Made by a program: the position numbers and the translations under genes | From: SAR202 cluster bacterium AC-647-N09_OGT_505m | Lineage (GTDB): Bacteria > Chloroflexota > Dehalococcoidia > UBA2985 | NCBI GenBank assembly: GCA_009391225.1 | Contig: VEXC01000024.1 | Location: forward strand, 1-12,261 | Length of the DNA: 12,261 bases | Reading direction: 5' to 3' | Shown: positions 6,104 to 12,261 of the stretch, piece by piece | Numbering within the stretch: the first letter of the stretch is position 1 | Layout of the letters: the number at the start of each line of letters is the position of its first letter | Notes under the pieces: model-generated | The model's database searches: none | The model's input: only the letters and a program-made list of their open reading frames with translations | Told to the model about the DNA's origin: nothing

Positions 6104-8212
6104 TTATGTGACAGAGTGACGTTGAGCCTCACGGATAGACTGCGGTGTGGGAAGCCCTTTGTCGTCGGGCATCGTCTCCCCGAGTTCAATGTCCCTAGGA
6201 CTCCCAGGCTTAGTTTCATTGTCGATAAGCCATCCCCTGGATACGGCCCTCTCGACCTCTCTCGTGATTTGCTGGCGGTGAACACCCAGCTGCCGGTCCA
6301 GAGCTGCGTAGGTGACCTTACCACCGGGATCACCCGCCTTGAGGGCAGCCACCGCTGCCACGACATTCGTGACAGCCTCTGTGACGCCACTTACGGTCTC
6401 GATAAACATCGGGTTCAGCAGCTCGTAGGTGGTGTCATAGTCGTCGATGTCTGCGATCAGCCGACCATCTGAGTCTGTCTGCCTGAGGAAGTGCCGCGCA
6501 ATCGTTACAGATTGTATGAAGCTAATAGTCTGCTGGAAATCTCTCAGAACACGGGTAGCCACCTTCTTCCGGGGCAACCCATCCCGAATATGCGCAAGAA
6601 ATGGAACAAGGACATCCCAAGGAGCCTTGTCCTGCAGATATTGCTGGTAGGCAACTAGGGCCTCAGGTGGATCAGAAGGGGCGTGTTTATGGTTCTGGAC
6701 TATCTTGTCTAGGGCGGCGTTGATCTGATTGTCGTCGCCAGGAATATCCAAGGCGAATAGGCGTGTCATGAGTTGGTGTCCGAGGGGCTTGATTGCTGTC
6801 GTCACAAGCATGGTTGGCCCCTCCTTCTTGATCGTGTATGTCTTGGGAGGCTTGCCGTCTTTCTGAGTCACAACAACAAGGTATTCAAGGACATTGTCTT
6901 GCAACATATTTCTGATGGCACTCGCTGCAGGATTGTCCTCGCCAGCGTCTAGCCTTGCCCCAGGGCCACTCTGCCCGAGCCCAGGGATGCTATCCGCTTC
7001 TCCAAAGACGACGGCACGATGCTCTGTAGGACCATCGTAATAGATCAGAGCCCTGGGGGTTCCAGCTGGGATACTGAACCACGAGCCGTCTAGCACACCT
7101 TCCTCAGGAACGATCTTGGGTAGCAGGTCTGTAGCTGCAGTAATCATGTAGTTCTTGCCGGCCGATGATGGTCCCAAGACTATAAGGTGAACCGGCATAG
7201 TGCCCTTTCTCTGCTTGATGAGCCGAGAGGTAAGAGCCAAATATACGGTTAGCGGTTTGTTGATATCCCCACCGTAACCGCTCCTCATCGCAGTCTTCAC
7301 CAACTCGATAGGGTCGTCGCTCTCCAGGACGGGCCGTATCTTTTGCAGAAGCTCCGTATCCTGATCTGCTAGGAACTGGCTGATATTCTGGCTCTTGGCC
7401 CTCAGGTTATCTACGAGCTGTGCGATATCCATTTTCATCACCAACGCCGTGTTGATGTCCTTAATGCCAGGAGGTGCTGATATTATCCCGACATTAGGGA
7501 AAGACGCAGACACCTTCAACGCCAGGTCTTTGGCCCCTGGTTCCACCCATAGGTACCAGTCTATGACTTCAGTTCCTGCCAACCATTCGTGCTGCCAGAC
7601 ACCTTTGCCGGGTATACCTAGTGTCGGTATGTCCCACATCCACCCTGTTAGCGTATCTGATTCCCCCTCGACGAACATGCCCCACCCTCGCTTAACAATC
7701 TCGGGTAACTTTTGCAAGCCATAGAGTATTGCCTTGCTTCCCTTTTCCCACTTGAATCGATCGTCCTCATTTACGCCTTTCTCGAGCGCAGTACGATATC
7801 TGATGTTCTTGGTTGGGGTTCCATCTACTCCGAAGTAGGGGAACACGACCTTTGTCACCCCCTTTGTCACAATGTCATGGACACCCCATTCCTTCAGCAC
7901 GTCCATATGGAGTCCCTTTGCTTTCGCTAGTGCCCCCACCGTAAGTCCTGAAGGTGGTGTCACCCTGTCACTCACATGACCGTTAGTGGAGGGAGAGTGC
8001 CAGAGGCCATGTTCAGTCAGGCCCTCTATTACTGCATCCTGGGAGCAACCGCTCTTACAGTGGACTAACACCTTGCCGTCGACCTCTTTGATAGTGAGGG
8101 ATGGAGTCGAGTCGCTGTGCGACGGGCAATGGACATTTGCCCCTCGCCGACAGCTGCAGCTATAGGCACCACAGCTCAGAGCATCTCTGATCTTCTCAAA
8201 TGAGGTGGTCAT
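6104..8212 (-). CDS. Primase/ATPase replication protein: CHC2-like zinc finger, TOPRIM-like, P-loop ATPase, C-terminal winged helix
   Basis: This 702-residue protein probably starts replication of the element. The N-terminus has a DnaG-type zinc ribbon, C29-P-S-H32 ... C52-x3-C56, with SDSTPSLTI between. FVEGESDTLTGW (180-191) and LGIPGKG (198-204) form a TOPRIM-like part in which EPGAKD (224-229) replaces the usual DxD, as in other mobile-element primases. A P-loop GPSSAGKN (347-354) with VVFGEAD (401-407) as Walker B marks the ATPase/helicase half, and residues 632-664 look like a winged helix. ATG 8212 was chosen because GGGTGGTGG lies just upstream and it overlaps the end of the HTH gene by 17 bp, suggesting coupled translation. 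The open frame reaches 8287. The exact subfamily and helicase activity are unproven. Confidence 0.82.
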   Translation of the reverse strand: MTTSFEKIRDALSCGAYSCSCRRGANVHCPSHSDSTPSLTIKEVDGKVLVHCKSGCSQDAVIEGLTEHGLWHSPSTNGHVSDRVTPPSGLTVGALAKAKGLHMDVLKEWGVHDIVTKGVTKVVFPYFGVDGTPTKNIRYRTALEKGVNEDDRFKWEKGSKAILYGLQKLPEIVKRGWGMFVEGESDTLTGWMWDIPTLGIPGKGVWQHEWLAGTEVIDWYLWVEPGAKDLALKVSASFPNVGIISAPPGIKDINTALVMKMDIAQLVDNLRAKSQNISQFLADQDTELLQKIRPVLESDDPIELVKTAMRSGYGGDINKPLTVYLALTSRLIKQRKGTMPVHLIVLGPSSAGKNYMITAATDLLPKIVPEEGVLDGSWFSIPAGTPRALIYYDGPTEHRAVVFGEADSIPGLGQSGPGARLDAGEDNPAASAIRNMLQDNVLEYLVVVTQKDGKPPKTYTIKKEGPTMLVTTAIKPLGHQLMTRLFALDIPGDDNQINAALDKIVQNHKHAPSDPPEALVAYQQYLQDKAPWDVLVPFLAHIRDGLPRKKVATRVLRDFQQTISFIQSVTIARHFLRQTDSDGRLIADIDDYDTTYELLNPMFIETVSGVTEAVTNVVAAVAALKAGDPGGKVTYAALDRQLGVHRQQITREVERAVSRGWLIDNETKPGSPRDIELGETMPDDKGLPTPQSIREAQRHSVT

Positions 8213-8423
8213 TACCACCACCCAGGGGACTGTTACCCCCACTGGCAACCGTTGCGGCTTCCCCACTAGCCCAGGCCGTAAGCCCATCCACTGGAAATAA
8301 CCTACGACGTCCGACCTTTATCGATGGGAGCTCTCCACTGTAAGTCAACTCGAGTAACTTGCTTCTCCCTAGGCTTAGTGCTGCCATAGCTTCGTCGACA
8401 CTTATCAGAATCTTATCCGACAT
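8196..8423 (-). CDS. Excisionase-family (AlpA/MerR-like) helix-turn-helix protein
   Basis: A 75-residue DNA-binding protein. Residues 6-50 (LISVDEAMAALSLGRSKLLELT, then SGELPSIKVGRRRLFPVDGLTAW) match the excisionase-family winged HTH, in which the GRRRLFP strand forms the wing. Such proteins bend DNA in excision complexes or activate integrase genes (AlpA in P4-like elements). ATG 8423 is preferred over the longer frame to 8474 because AAGGAGG lies 4 nt upstream. It is the first gene of the leftward operon, its end overlapping the primase start, and it faces the integrase across 133 bp. Residues 54-75 are low-complexity, Gly/Ser-rich and probably disordered. Whether it acts as Xis, activator or both is not decided by sequence. 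Confidence 0.85.
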   Translation of the reverse strand: MSDKILISVDEAMAALSLGRSKLLELTYSGELPSIKVGRRRLFPVDGLTAWASGEAATVASGGNSPLGGGNDHLI

Positions 8424-8446
8424 CTCTCCTCCTTTTCGCTTGTGCA

Positions 8447-8475
8447 TTGCTACGTCCGTACAAGTACGGTACAAT
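8447..8475 (+). promoter_or_regulatory. Promoter of the integrase operon with palindromic operator in its spacer
   Basis: TTGCTA (8447-8452), a 17-bp spacer and TACAAT (8470-8475) give a sigma70-like promoter with a start near 8482 and a leader of about 75 nt. The spacer contains the perfect palindrome CCGTAC-AA-GTACGG (8456-8469), so a bound dimer would block RNA polymerase. The opposite strand offers GATAAT at 8479-8474, which could serve the HTH gene, so one operator might control both directions. Confidence 0.55.
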
Positions 8476-8556
8476 TATCTACGAATAACTGGCACGTCGA
8501 ATAAACATATACGGCACATCGGCACAAATTGAGCAGAGGCGTGAGGAGGCTACAAG

Positions 8557-9717
8557 ATGGAACGAAGAGCACAGGGAGAAGGGACCATCAGGCTCAGGCC
8601 AGACGGGAGATGGGAAGCAAAGGTAAGGCTGGAGTTAACTTCGGGTACTCACAAACGCATCGGTGTCTATGGGAAAACCAAGGGGGAAGTCTCTAGAAAA
8701 ATGGCTGAGATCCGCCAAAGGAACAAGGAGAACACACTGACCCTCACCAAGCCACTCACTCTAACCCAGTACCTGGCCAGCTGGTGGAATGCTGCGGAGT
8801 TGAAACCATCTTCCTTGCAGAACAGGGAACTCAATGTTCGGCGGGTGTCATCGATCATCGGTGATGTGCGGTTGGACAAGTTGACCCCGACCCACATACG
8901 GCAGGTGGACAATACACTCAAGGACAAGGGGTTATCCGGGGCTAGCCGTCGCCAGGCTTTTGCTGTACTGCGGACGGCGTTGCGCCATGCAGTGATACAG
9001 GGATTGATCCCTGTATCACCTTATGCTCGTGTGACTTGGACCCCGAGGGTTGAGCTTCGGGCCGGACGCGTACTCACCACGCACGAAAAGGCAAAACTGT
9101 TCTCCCTTAATGACCGGTGGACTGGACTGTGGAAGATACTCCTGGTAACAGGTATGCGAAGTGGTGAAGCCCTCGGCCTTACCTGGGAAGACGTTGATCT
9201 AGGAGGTGGCCGCATCCATATACGACAGACTATTCAACGTAGGAATGGCGGGTATATGACAGGGACTCCCAAAACCACTGGTTCCCGCAGAGCGTTGGAG
9301 ATCAGACCCCCAGTAGTCGAGGTCTTCAAGGAAATCAAGATTCGCCAAGAAACTGAGGCTGAGCGGCTTGGGGAAGCGTGGAGCAATGAAGAGGGGTTCG
9401 TTTTCACGTGGCACCTAGGAGAACCCATACTGGGGCACAATGCCCACAGAGCTTTGCAAGAGGCGTTACAGCGTATCAAGGCCCCACCAGCACGGGTCCA
9501 TGACCTGAGGCATACATTCGCGAGTGACCAATTGTTAGCGGGTACCCCCATGTCAGAGGTTAGCCGCATGCTCGGCCACGCCAGTGTCGCTTTCACCCTG
9601 CAGATCTACACACATATACTCCCTGAGGTGCAGTCAAAGGCAGCTGAGGCGGCAGCAGATATACTGGAAGAGGCCATGAGATTGGCTGAGATGCAAGGGG
9701 TGGGCGATGCCGGTTAG
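8557..9717 (+). CDS. int: Tyrosine recombinase/integrase
   Basis: A 386-residue phage-type integrase, full length. An N-terminal AP2-like arm-binding domain (residues ~8-55, GTIRLRPDGRWEAKVRLEL) is followed by the SAM-like core-binding domain (~66-152) and the catalytic domain (~170-365). The catalytic residues are all present: R201 (TGMRSGEALGL), K239 (GTPKTTGSRRAL), H315-x-x-R318 (HDLRHTFAS), H341 (MLGHAS) and nucleophile Y351 (LQIYTH). It should cut and rejoin DNA at the att sites, probably the tRNA-Ser 3' end. AGGAGG lies 7 nt before the ATG. The gene diverges from the HTH/primase operon and overlaps the next gene by 11 bp. Its coding sequence contains a 28-bp near-perfect palindrome at 8992-9019. 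No frameshift or lost residue is seen, so it should be active. Confidence 0.96.
   Translation: MERRAQGEGTIRLRPDGRWEAKVRLELTSGTHKRIGVYGKTKGEVSRKMAEIRQRNKENTLTLTKPLTLTQYLASWWNAAELKPSSLQNRELNVRRVSSIIGDVRLDKLTPTHIRQVDNTLKDKGLSGASRRQAFAVLRTALRHAVIQGLIPVSPYARVTWTPRVELRAGRVLTTHEKAKLFSLNDRWTGLWKILLVTGMRSGEALGLTWEDVDLGGGRIHIRQTIQRRNGGYMTGTPKTTGSRRALEIRPPVVEVFKEIKIRQETEAERLGEAWSNEEGFVFTWHLGEPILGHNAHRALQEALQRIKAPPARVHDLRHTFASDQLLAGTPMSEVSRMLGHASVAFTLQIYTHILPEVQSKAAEAAADILEEAMRLAEMQGVGDAG
8992..9019. repeat. 28-bp palindrome (13-bp arms) inside the integrase gene
   Basis: GTGATACAGGGAT (8992-9004) and its exact complement (9007-9019) flank a 2-nt centre. It falls at the linker between the core-binding and catalytic domains (codons 146-155, VIQGLIPVSP), where protein sequence is loosely constrained. 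It could form an mRNA hairpin that slows translation or a site for a dimeric DNA-binding protein. The structure is certain; a role is inferred. Confidence 0.8.
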
Positions 9718-10645
9718 AGGCCCTAACATACCCCAGTGGATTGAGGACATTATTTCTCAGGCGGCGATCGAGCTAAAGGAGAACAGTCCCAGCAAGAGAT
9801 TTCCCACAGCCAAAGAGGTACGTGAAGAGGTCCGCGAGAAACTGAAGGAAAAGAAGGAAGACCCTACCCTTCTCCCCGGAGAGAGGTCTATACGGAACCG
9901 GCTCTCCCCTATCAGGGATAGGATACCGCGAGTCAGCGATCTGGAAGGTCCCTGGAGCCTCGGTATGTCGGAATGGTACAACATCCCGGACGACGCTACA
10001 GGCGCGCTCTTGGCGGTATGGCGTTTCGCCATCACCGATCCTTCAGCAGACCATCTCTCCGTCCGTACAGCCAGATGGGTGAGTAAACTGCGTTGGGTTC
10101 CTGAGGCAGGGGGAAGTGTTCAAGGCGAAGCTAAGGACCCAGAATGGCTTTACTTTACCTCTAACCTCTACAGTGGGCGGGAACGCCAAGTCGAACTGAT
10201 CAGGGACACCAAGAATATGCGAAGCGGTGTGCTGGACGCCTATCTTATGTTGGAGTTACCTGCAGAACGTTTTGCCCGTAGATTGGGGTTACTCGAAGAT
10301 GATTCTGGCATTGACTATGGTGAGGACTTTGCCACGGTCGCACCGGACTACAAGAGGTATATGCATGTGAAGGGGCGACATGACGCTAGCATGACACCTC
10401 ATCTTGAGGCCAGAACCCCAGTGATCCAACAACTCCTTGGAGAGTTCGGGGAATCAGAAAAAGTCGCGACTGCGATGTTTTTCATGGCAGTCAAGGTACT
10501 CACCAAGGACAACAGGTTTAAGCATCTGAACCAGGAGCAAGTAGATACCTGTGTGGAAGAGATGCTCCGTGACCTGTTGAGGGCCTACAAGGAAGGCACG
10601 ATGGAATCCTGGATGCCCTCGCTTGAAGCGTTGTTTCGTGCCTGA
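9707..10645 (+). CDS. Unrecognised 312-residue protein overlapping the integrase
   Basis: I do not recognise this family. The protein is soluble, without signal peptide or membrane segment. Residues 1-75 are strongly charged and helical (KEVREEVREKLKEKKED near 37-53), then ERSIRNRLSPIRDRIPRV, which could be a helix-turn-helix or DNA-contact segment. A middle part has WSLGMSEWYNIPDDATGALLAVWRF in pieces near 83-107. The C-terminal third is helical (EKVATAMFFMAVKVLTKDNRF, ending in acidic helices). Its ATG lies 11 bp inside the integrase gene, with AAGGGGTGGG just upstream, so translation is coupled. The context suggests a partner of the integrase, a directionality or target factor, or a replication accessory protein. 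No catalytic motif is evident. Confidence 0.8.
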   Translation: MPVRGPNIPQWIEDIISQAAIELKENSPSKRFPTAKEVREEVREKLKEKKEDPTLLPGERSIRNRLSPIRDRIPRVSDLEGPWSLGMSEWYNIPDDATGALLAVWRFAITDPSADHLSVRTARWVSKLRWVPEAGGSVQGEAKDPEWLYFTSNLYSGRERQVELIRDTKNMRSGVLDAYLMLELPAERFARRLGLLEDDSGIDYGEDFATVAPDYKRYMHVKGRHDASMTPHLEARTPVIQQLLGEFGESEKVATAMFFMAVKVLTKDNRFKHLNQEQVDTCVEEMLRDLLRAYKEGTMESWMPSLEALFRA

Positions 10646-10739
10646 TGTTAACCTATCCGAAACCGCAAATGCTCCGTAGGGCCCTCACAGCCTCAAGTCA
10701 CACTTCTCTGCCAAAGTGTAAATCAGTGTCATCTGGTGT

Positions 10740-10763
10740 TGCAGTAAAAACTGCAGTAAGAAC
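10740..10763. repeat. Tandem 12-bp repeat in the convergent gap
   Basis: TGCAGTAAAAAC is followed directly by TGCAGTAAGAAC (11 of 12). It lies in the 246-bp gap between the convergent unknown gene and the nuclease operon. Further right are a nested hairpin (ACCTAA 10798-10803 with TTAGGT 10826-10831) and the hairpin at 10852-10871. No tRNA fragment that could mark an attR was found here. Confidence 0.5.
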
Positions 10764-10851
10764 CTTCCAACAGCCGCTTCTGCGTTGCACCCGTTGTACC
10801 TAATCCCCCATGGGACTCCTAGCCGTTAGGTTTGTCGCCCATTGTCTCAAA

Positions 10852-10871
10852 CAGCCCTCGCACGCGGGCTG
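10852..10871 (-). terminator. Candidate terminator of the nuclease operon
   Basis: A 6-bp GC-rich stem (CAGCCC/GGGCTG) with an 8-nt loop starts about 20 bp past the stop codon of the leftward nuclease gene. On that strand it is followed by TTTGAGAC, a weak T stretch. Termination is plausible but not strong. Confidence 0.4.
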
Positions 10872-10891
10872 AATTCAGGGGGAAGTACTTA

Positions 10892-11836
10892 CTAACCCTC
10901 TCCTTGAACGTCGACTTTGATGATCTTGAAATCAACTTCATAACGATAGAACTCAATGTTCTGGGTTACTCTCAGCGCGCGGCGCAGCCTGAGATCATCC
11001 TCGAGCCCGATGATTATCCCTTTTACCGTTTGGTCGTTTTCGGCAAGTTCATCCAACACGTAACCCATATATCGCTGAATTTGCCCGACGACGACGTCAC
11101 TGACTCGACCCTTTTTCAATTCAACTACAAGCAGTTCTTTGTTGTCCTTCCGAATTCCTAGAATATCAATCACGCCGGTGTCAGTCTGGAATTGCCGCCC
11201 CACTAACTCGCCGTCGATTTCATAGATATTGTAGGTTTTGCCTAACGCTGTAGCTTCCCAGTTGGCGATTAGGAAGTCCTCCAGATGCTTTTCAAGAGCG
11301 AACACCACGGGGTCTTCAACATCGTGGTCTGTTGCCAGGAGTTCAGGGGGGAGTTGACCGCCTAGTAACCGCTCGATCTCTTCGGAATGTTTTGTAACTT
11401 GGCTCGATGTCCCGATTGATCCAGTCGAATTACGGAGCTCGCGAGACATATCCGCTCTTGCGATCATTTGAGGAAACCACTGCACGGAACGTCGGTGCAA
11501 AAGAATTCCTTCAGGATGATGAGTATAGCCTCCAACTAGCTCCCCAACTAGATACATACCCTTCCCGTCTGGGCATAAAACGATATCTCCCTCATGCATG
11601 CCCTTCGATACAGTCCATAGCGTACCGCAGGCGAGCCCGGCCGCGATCTTAGATTTGCCAGGATTGGCATCTAGCCAAACTGGAATAAATTCTTTATTGA
11701 ATGCCCCAAACCGTTCAGGCAACTTGTTAGTCAGGTCTTCGCGGATATCATAGTCAGTCCCGATAAATGAACCGTCACGGCATTCTTGGAAATGTTTGTT
11801 TCCTTCTCCAAGAATCACTCGGTAGTAACTCTTCAT
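10892..11836 (-). CDS. Two-domain nuclease: PUA-like N-terminal domain plus NucS-like PD-(D/E)XK domain
   Basis: A 314-residue protein. The first ~125 residues (YRVILGEGNKHFQEC..., FNKEFIPVWL, AAGLACGTLWTVSKGMHEGDIVLCPDGKGMYLVGE in pieces) form a PUA/EVE-like fold often found fused to restriction endonucleases and suited to sensing modified bases. After a linker (~126-165), residues ~173-285 carry a NucS/DUF91-type nuclease core: E182/E186, D224 in TGVIDILGIR, E239-x-K241 in VVELKKG, and Q252-IQRY. All metal-binding positions appear intact. It could act as a modification-dependent restriction enzyme or structure-specific nuclease. AGGAGG lies 9 nt before the ATG. It follows the next nuclease-like gene by 41 bp, as an operon. 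Its sequence looks more AT-rich than the host genes. Function is inferred from fold and context. Confidence 0.78.
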   Translation of the reverse strand: MKSYYRVILGEGNKHFQECRDGSFIGTDYDIREDLTNKLPERFGAFNKEFIPVWLDANPGKSKIAAGLACGTLWTVSKGMHEGDIVLCPDGKGMYLVGELVGGYTHHPEGILLHRRSVQWFPQMIARADMSRELRNSTGSIGTSSQVTKHSEEIERLLGGQLPPELLATDHDVEDPVVFALEKHLEDFLIANWEATALGKTYNIYEIDGELVGRQFQTDTGVIDILGIRKDNKELLVVELKKGRVSDVVVGQIQRYMGYVLDELAENDQTVKGIIIGLEDDLRLRRALRVTQNIEFYRYEVDFKIIKVDVQGEG

Positions 11837-11877
11837 ACTTATCTGCCTCCTAGCTGAAACTAGTGGTTTTCATCTTT

Positions 11878-12261
11878 TTATTGGGCCTTTATGCGGCACC
11901 AAACGCCTCTGAATTGGTCAACGTCATAATGCTTTGGTTCTAGCCAATATGAGACCCGATTTGAACGCTCCGTCCGAGTAGCCAATTGTTTTACTTCATT
12001 AGGAGTCATGACGAAAGCAACCGGATTGTCAACAACTCTATAGACTATCACCCAATAATCCCCCGTTATCTTATTTAGGTTGGTACCAAGGGGTACCGCA
12101 TTACGTTTACTTAATGATTTTACTTGGATTCCAACATATGAAGGGCCCTCAAGACTGTAGGCTATCAAATCTATACCCTTAGCATTCCTTGCCGTAGGCA
12201 TAACATTCCAACCGAGTTGCGACAAGCGATAGCTAACGTAATATAGCCCTATATTACCCAC
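11878..12261 (-). CDS. PD-(D/E)XK nuclease-like protein, 5' end outside window
   Basis: The visible 127 residues are the C-terminal part or nearly all of a small protein. GLYYVSYRLSQLGWNVMP (5-22), TARNAKGIDLIAY (23-35) and GIQVKSLSKR (44-53) follow the usual order of a PD-(D/E)XK fold: helix, D31, then Q46-x-K48. The acidic residue often seen in the first helix is leucine here, so nuclease activity is uncertain. The C-terminal half (GDYWVIVYRV, AFVMTPNEV, VSYWLEP) is typical of a conserved hypothetical family with this layout. The first codon in the window, GTG at 12261, is probably an internal valine. It is upstream in the same operon as the NucS-like gene, which suggests joint action, perhaps in defence. 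Confidence 0.65.
   Translation of the reverse strand: MGNIGLYYVSYRLSQLGWNVMPTARNAKGIDLIAYSLEGPSYVGIQVKSLSKRNAVPLGTNLNKITGDYWVIVYRVVDNPVAFVMTPNEVKQLATRTERSNRVSYWLEPKHYDVDQFRGVWCRIKAQ

Larger units (their letters stand above)
5875..12261. mobile_element. Integrative element next to tRNA-Ser (far end not in window)
   Basis: The core is an excisionase-like HTH gene, a primase/ATPase, a tyrosine integrase and an overlapping unknown gene (6104-10645), arranged as two operons diverging from 8424-8556. This set, beside an intact tRNA, is typical of small integrative elements and phage satellites. The integrase lies in the middle rather than next to the tRNA. The nuclease-like pair at 10892-12261 may be cargo or flanking genome. 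The coordinates given are an upper bound within this window. Confidence 0.6.

Noticed and set aside
5891..6472. Plus-strand open frame of 193 codons
   Set aside because: Most of it lies antisense to the end of the primase gene, with no ribosome-binding site and no recognisable domain.
10646..10891. Possible attR matching the tRNA-Ser 3' end
   Set aside because: Compared by eye, no stretch resembles the T arm or acceptor end of the tRNA, so no right end can be placed here.
10832..11161. Plus-strand frame of 109 codons
   Set aside because: It is antisense to the NucS-like nuclease domain, whose catalytic motifs prove the other strand is coding.
1..12261. CRISPR array, IS element or toxin-antitoxin pair
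   Set aside because: No regularly spaced repeats, no transposase and no paired small genes with known toxin or antitoxin features were seen on either strand.

Overview
The window looks like a bacterial chromosome segment of moderate GC, with an integrative element beginning at a tRNA gene. The protein families and three sigma70-like promoters (spacers of exactly 17 bp, two with the -10 hexamer TAGAAT) fit a free-living bacterium. Two adjacent class III CoA-transferases beside lgt and recJ recall Chloroflexota of the Dehalococcoidia/SAR202 type. That placement is inferred from family content alone and no marker gene here proves it.

Layout, left to right. (1) 1-664: the 3' part of recJ (ssDNA exonuclease), convergent with lgt (702-1511, lipoprotein diacylglyceryl transferase), which has a clear promoter of its own. 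(2) About 1512-2324: roughly 0.8 kb with no convincing gene, holding the lgt promoter, a 45-bp repeat copy and a probable terminator. (3) 2325-4766: a two-gene operon of paralogous CaiB/BaiF CoA-transferases on the minus strand with a strong promoter (4857-4885). Just upstream of that promoter lies the second, inverted copy of the 45-bp repeat, so the pair brackets the operon. (4) 5086-5544: a GNAT enzyme carrying the signature of AAC(6')-I aminoglycoside acetyltransferases, with a duplicated TATAAT/GGAGGA block in front and a perfect 15-bp hairpin that includes its stop codon. (5) 5787-5874: tRNA-Ser(UGA) with encoded CCA.

(6) From just after the tRNA the content becomes that of a small integrative element. 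A divergent control region (8424-8556) separates a leftward operon, excisionase-like HTH gene then a 702-residue primase/ATPase, from a rightward operon, tyrosine integrase then an unrecognised 312-residue protein. The integrase promoter carries a palindrome in its spacer, a natural place for a repressor or the HTH protein to act. (7) 10892-12261: a leftward pair of nuclease-like genes, a PUA-like plus NucS-like (PD-(D/E)XK) fusion and an incomplete second PD-(D/E)XK-like protein, plausibly defence cargo. The far end of the element was not found, so its right boundary and whether the nuclease pair belongs to it remain open.

Together the HTH protein, primase/ATPase and integrase could provide control, self-directed replication and integration/excision. 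This resembles the core gene set of phage satellites such as P4-like or PICI elements, but no capsid, packaging or conjugation gene is visible.
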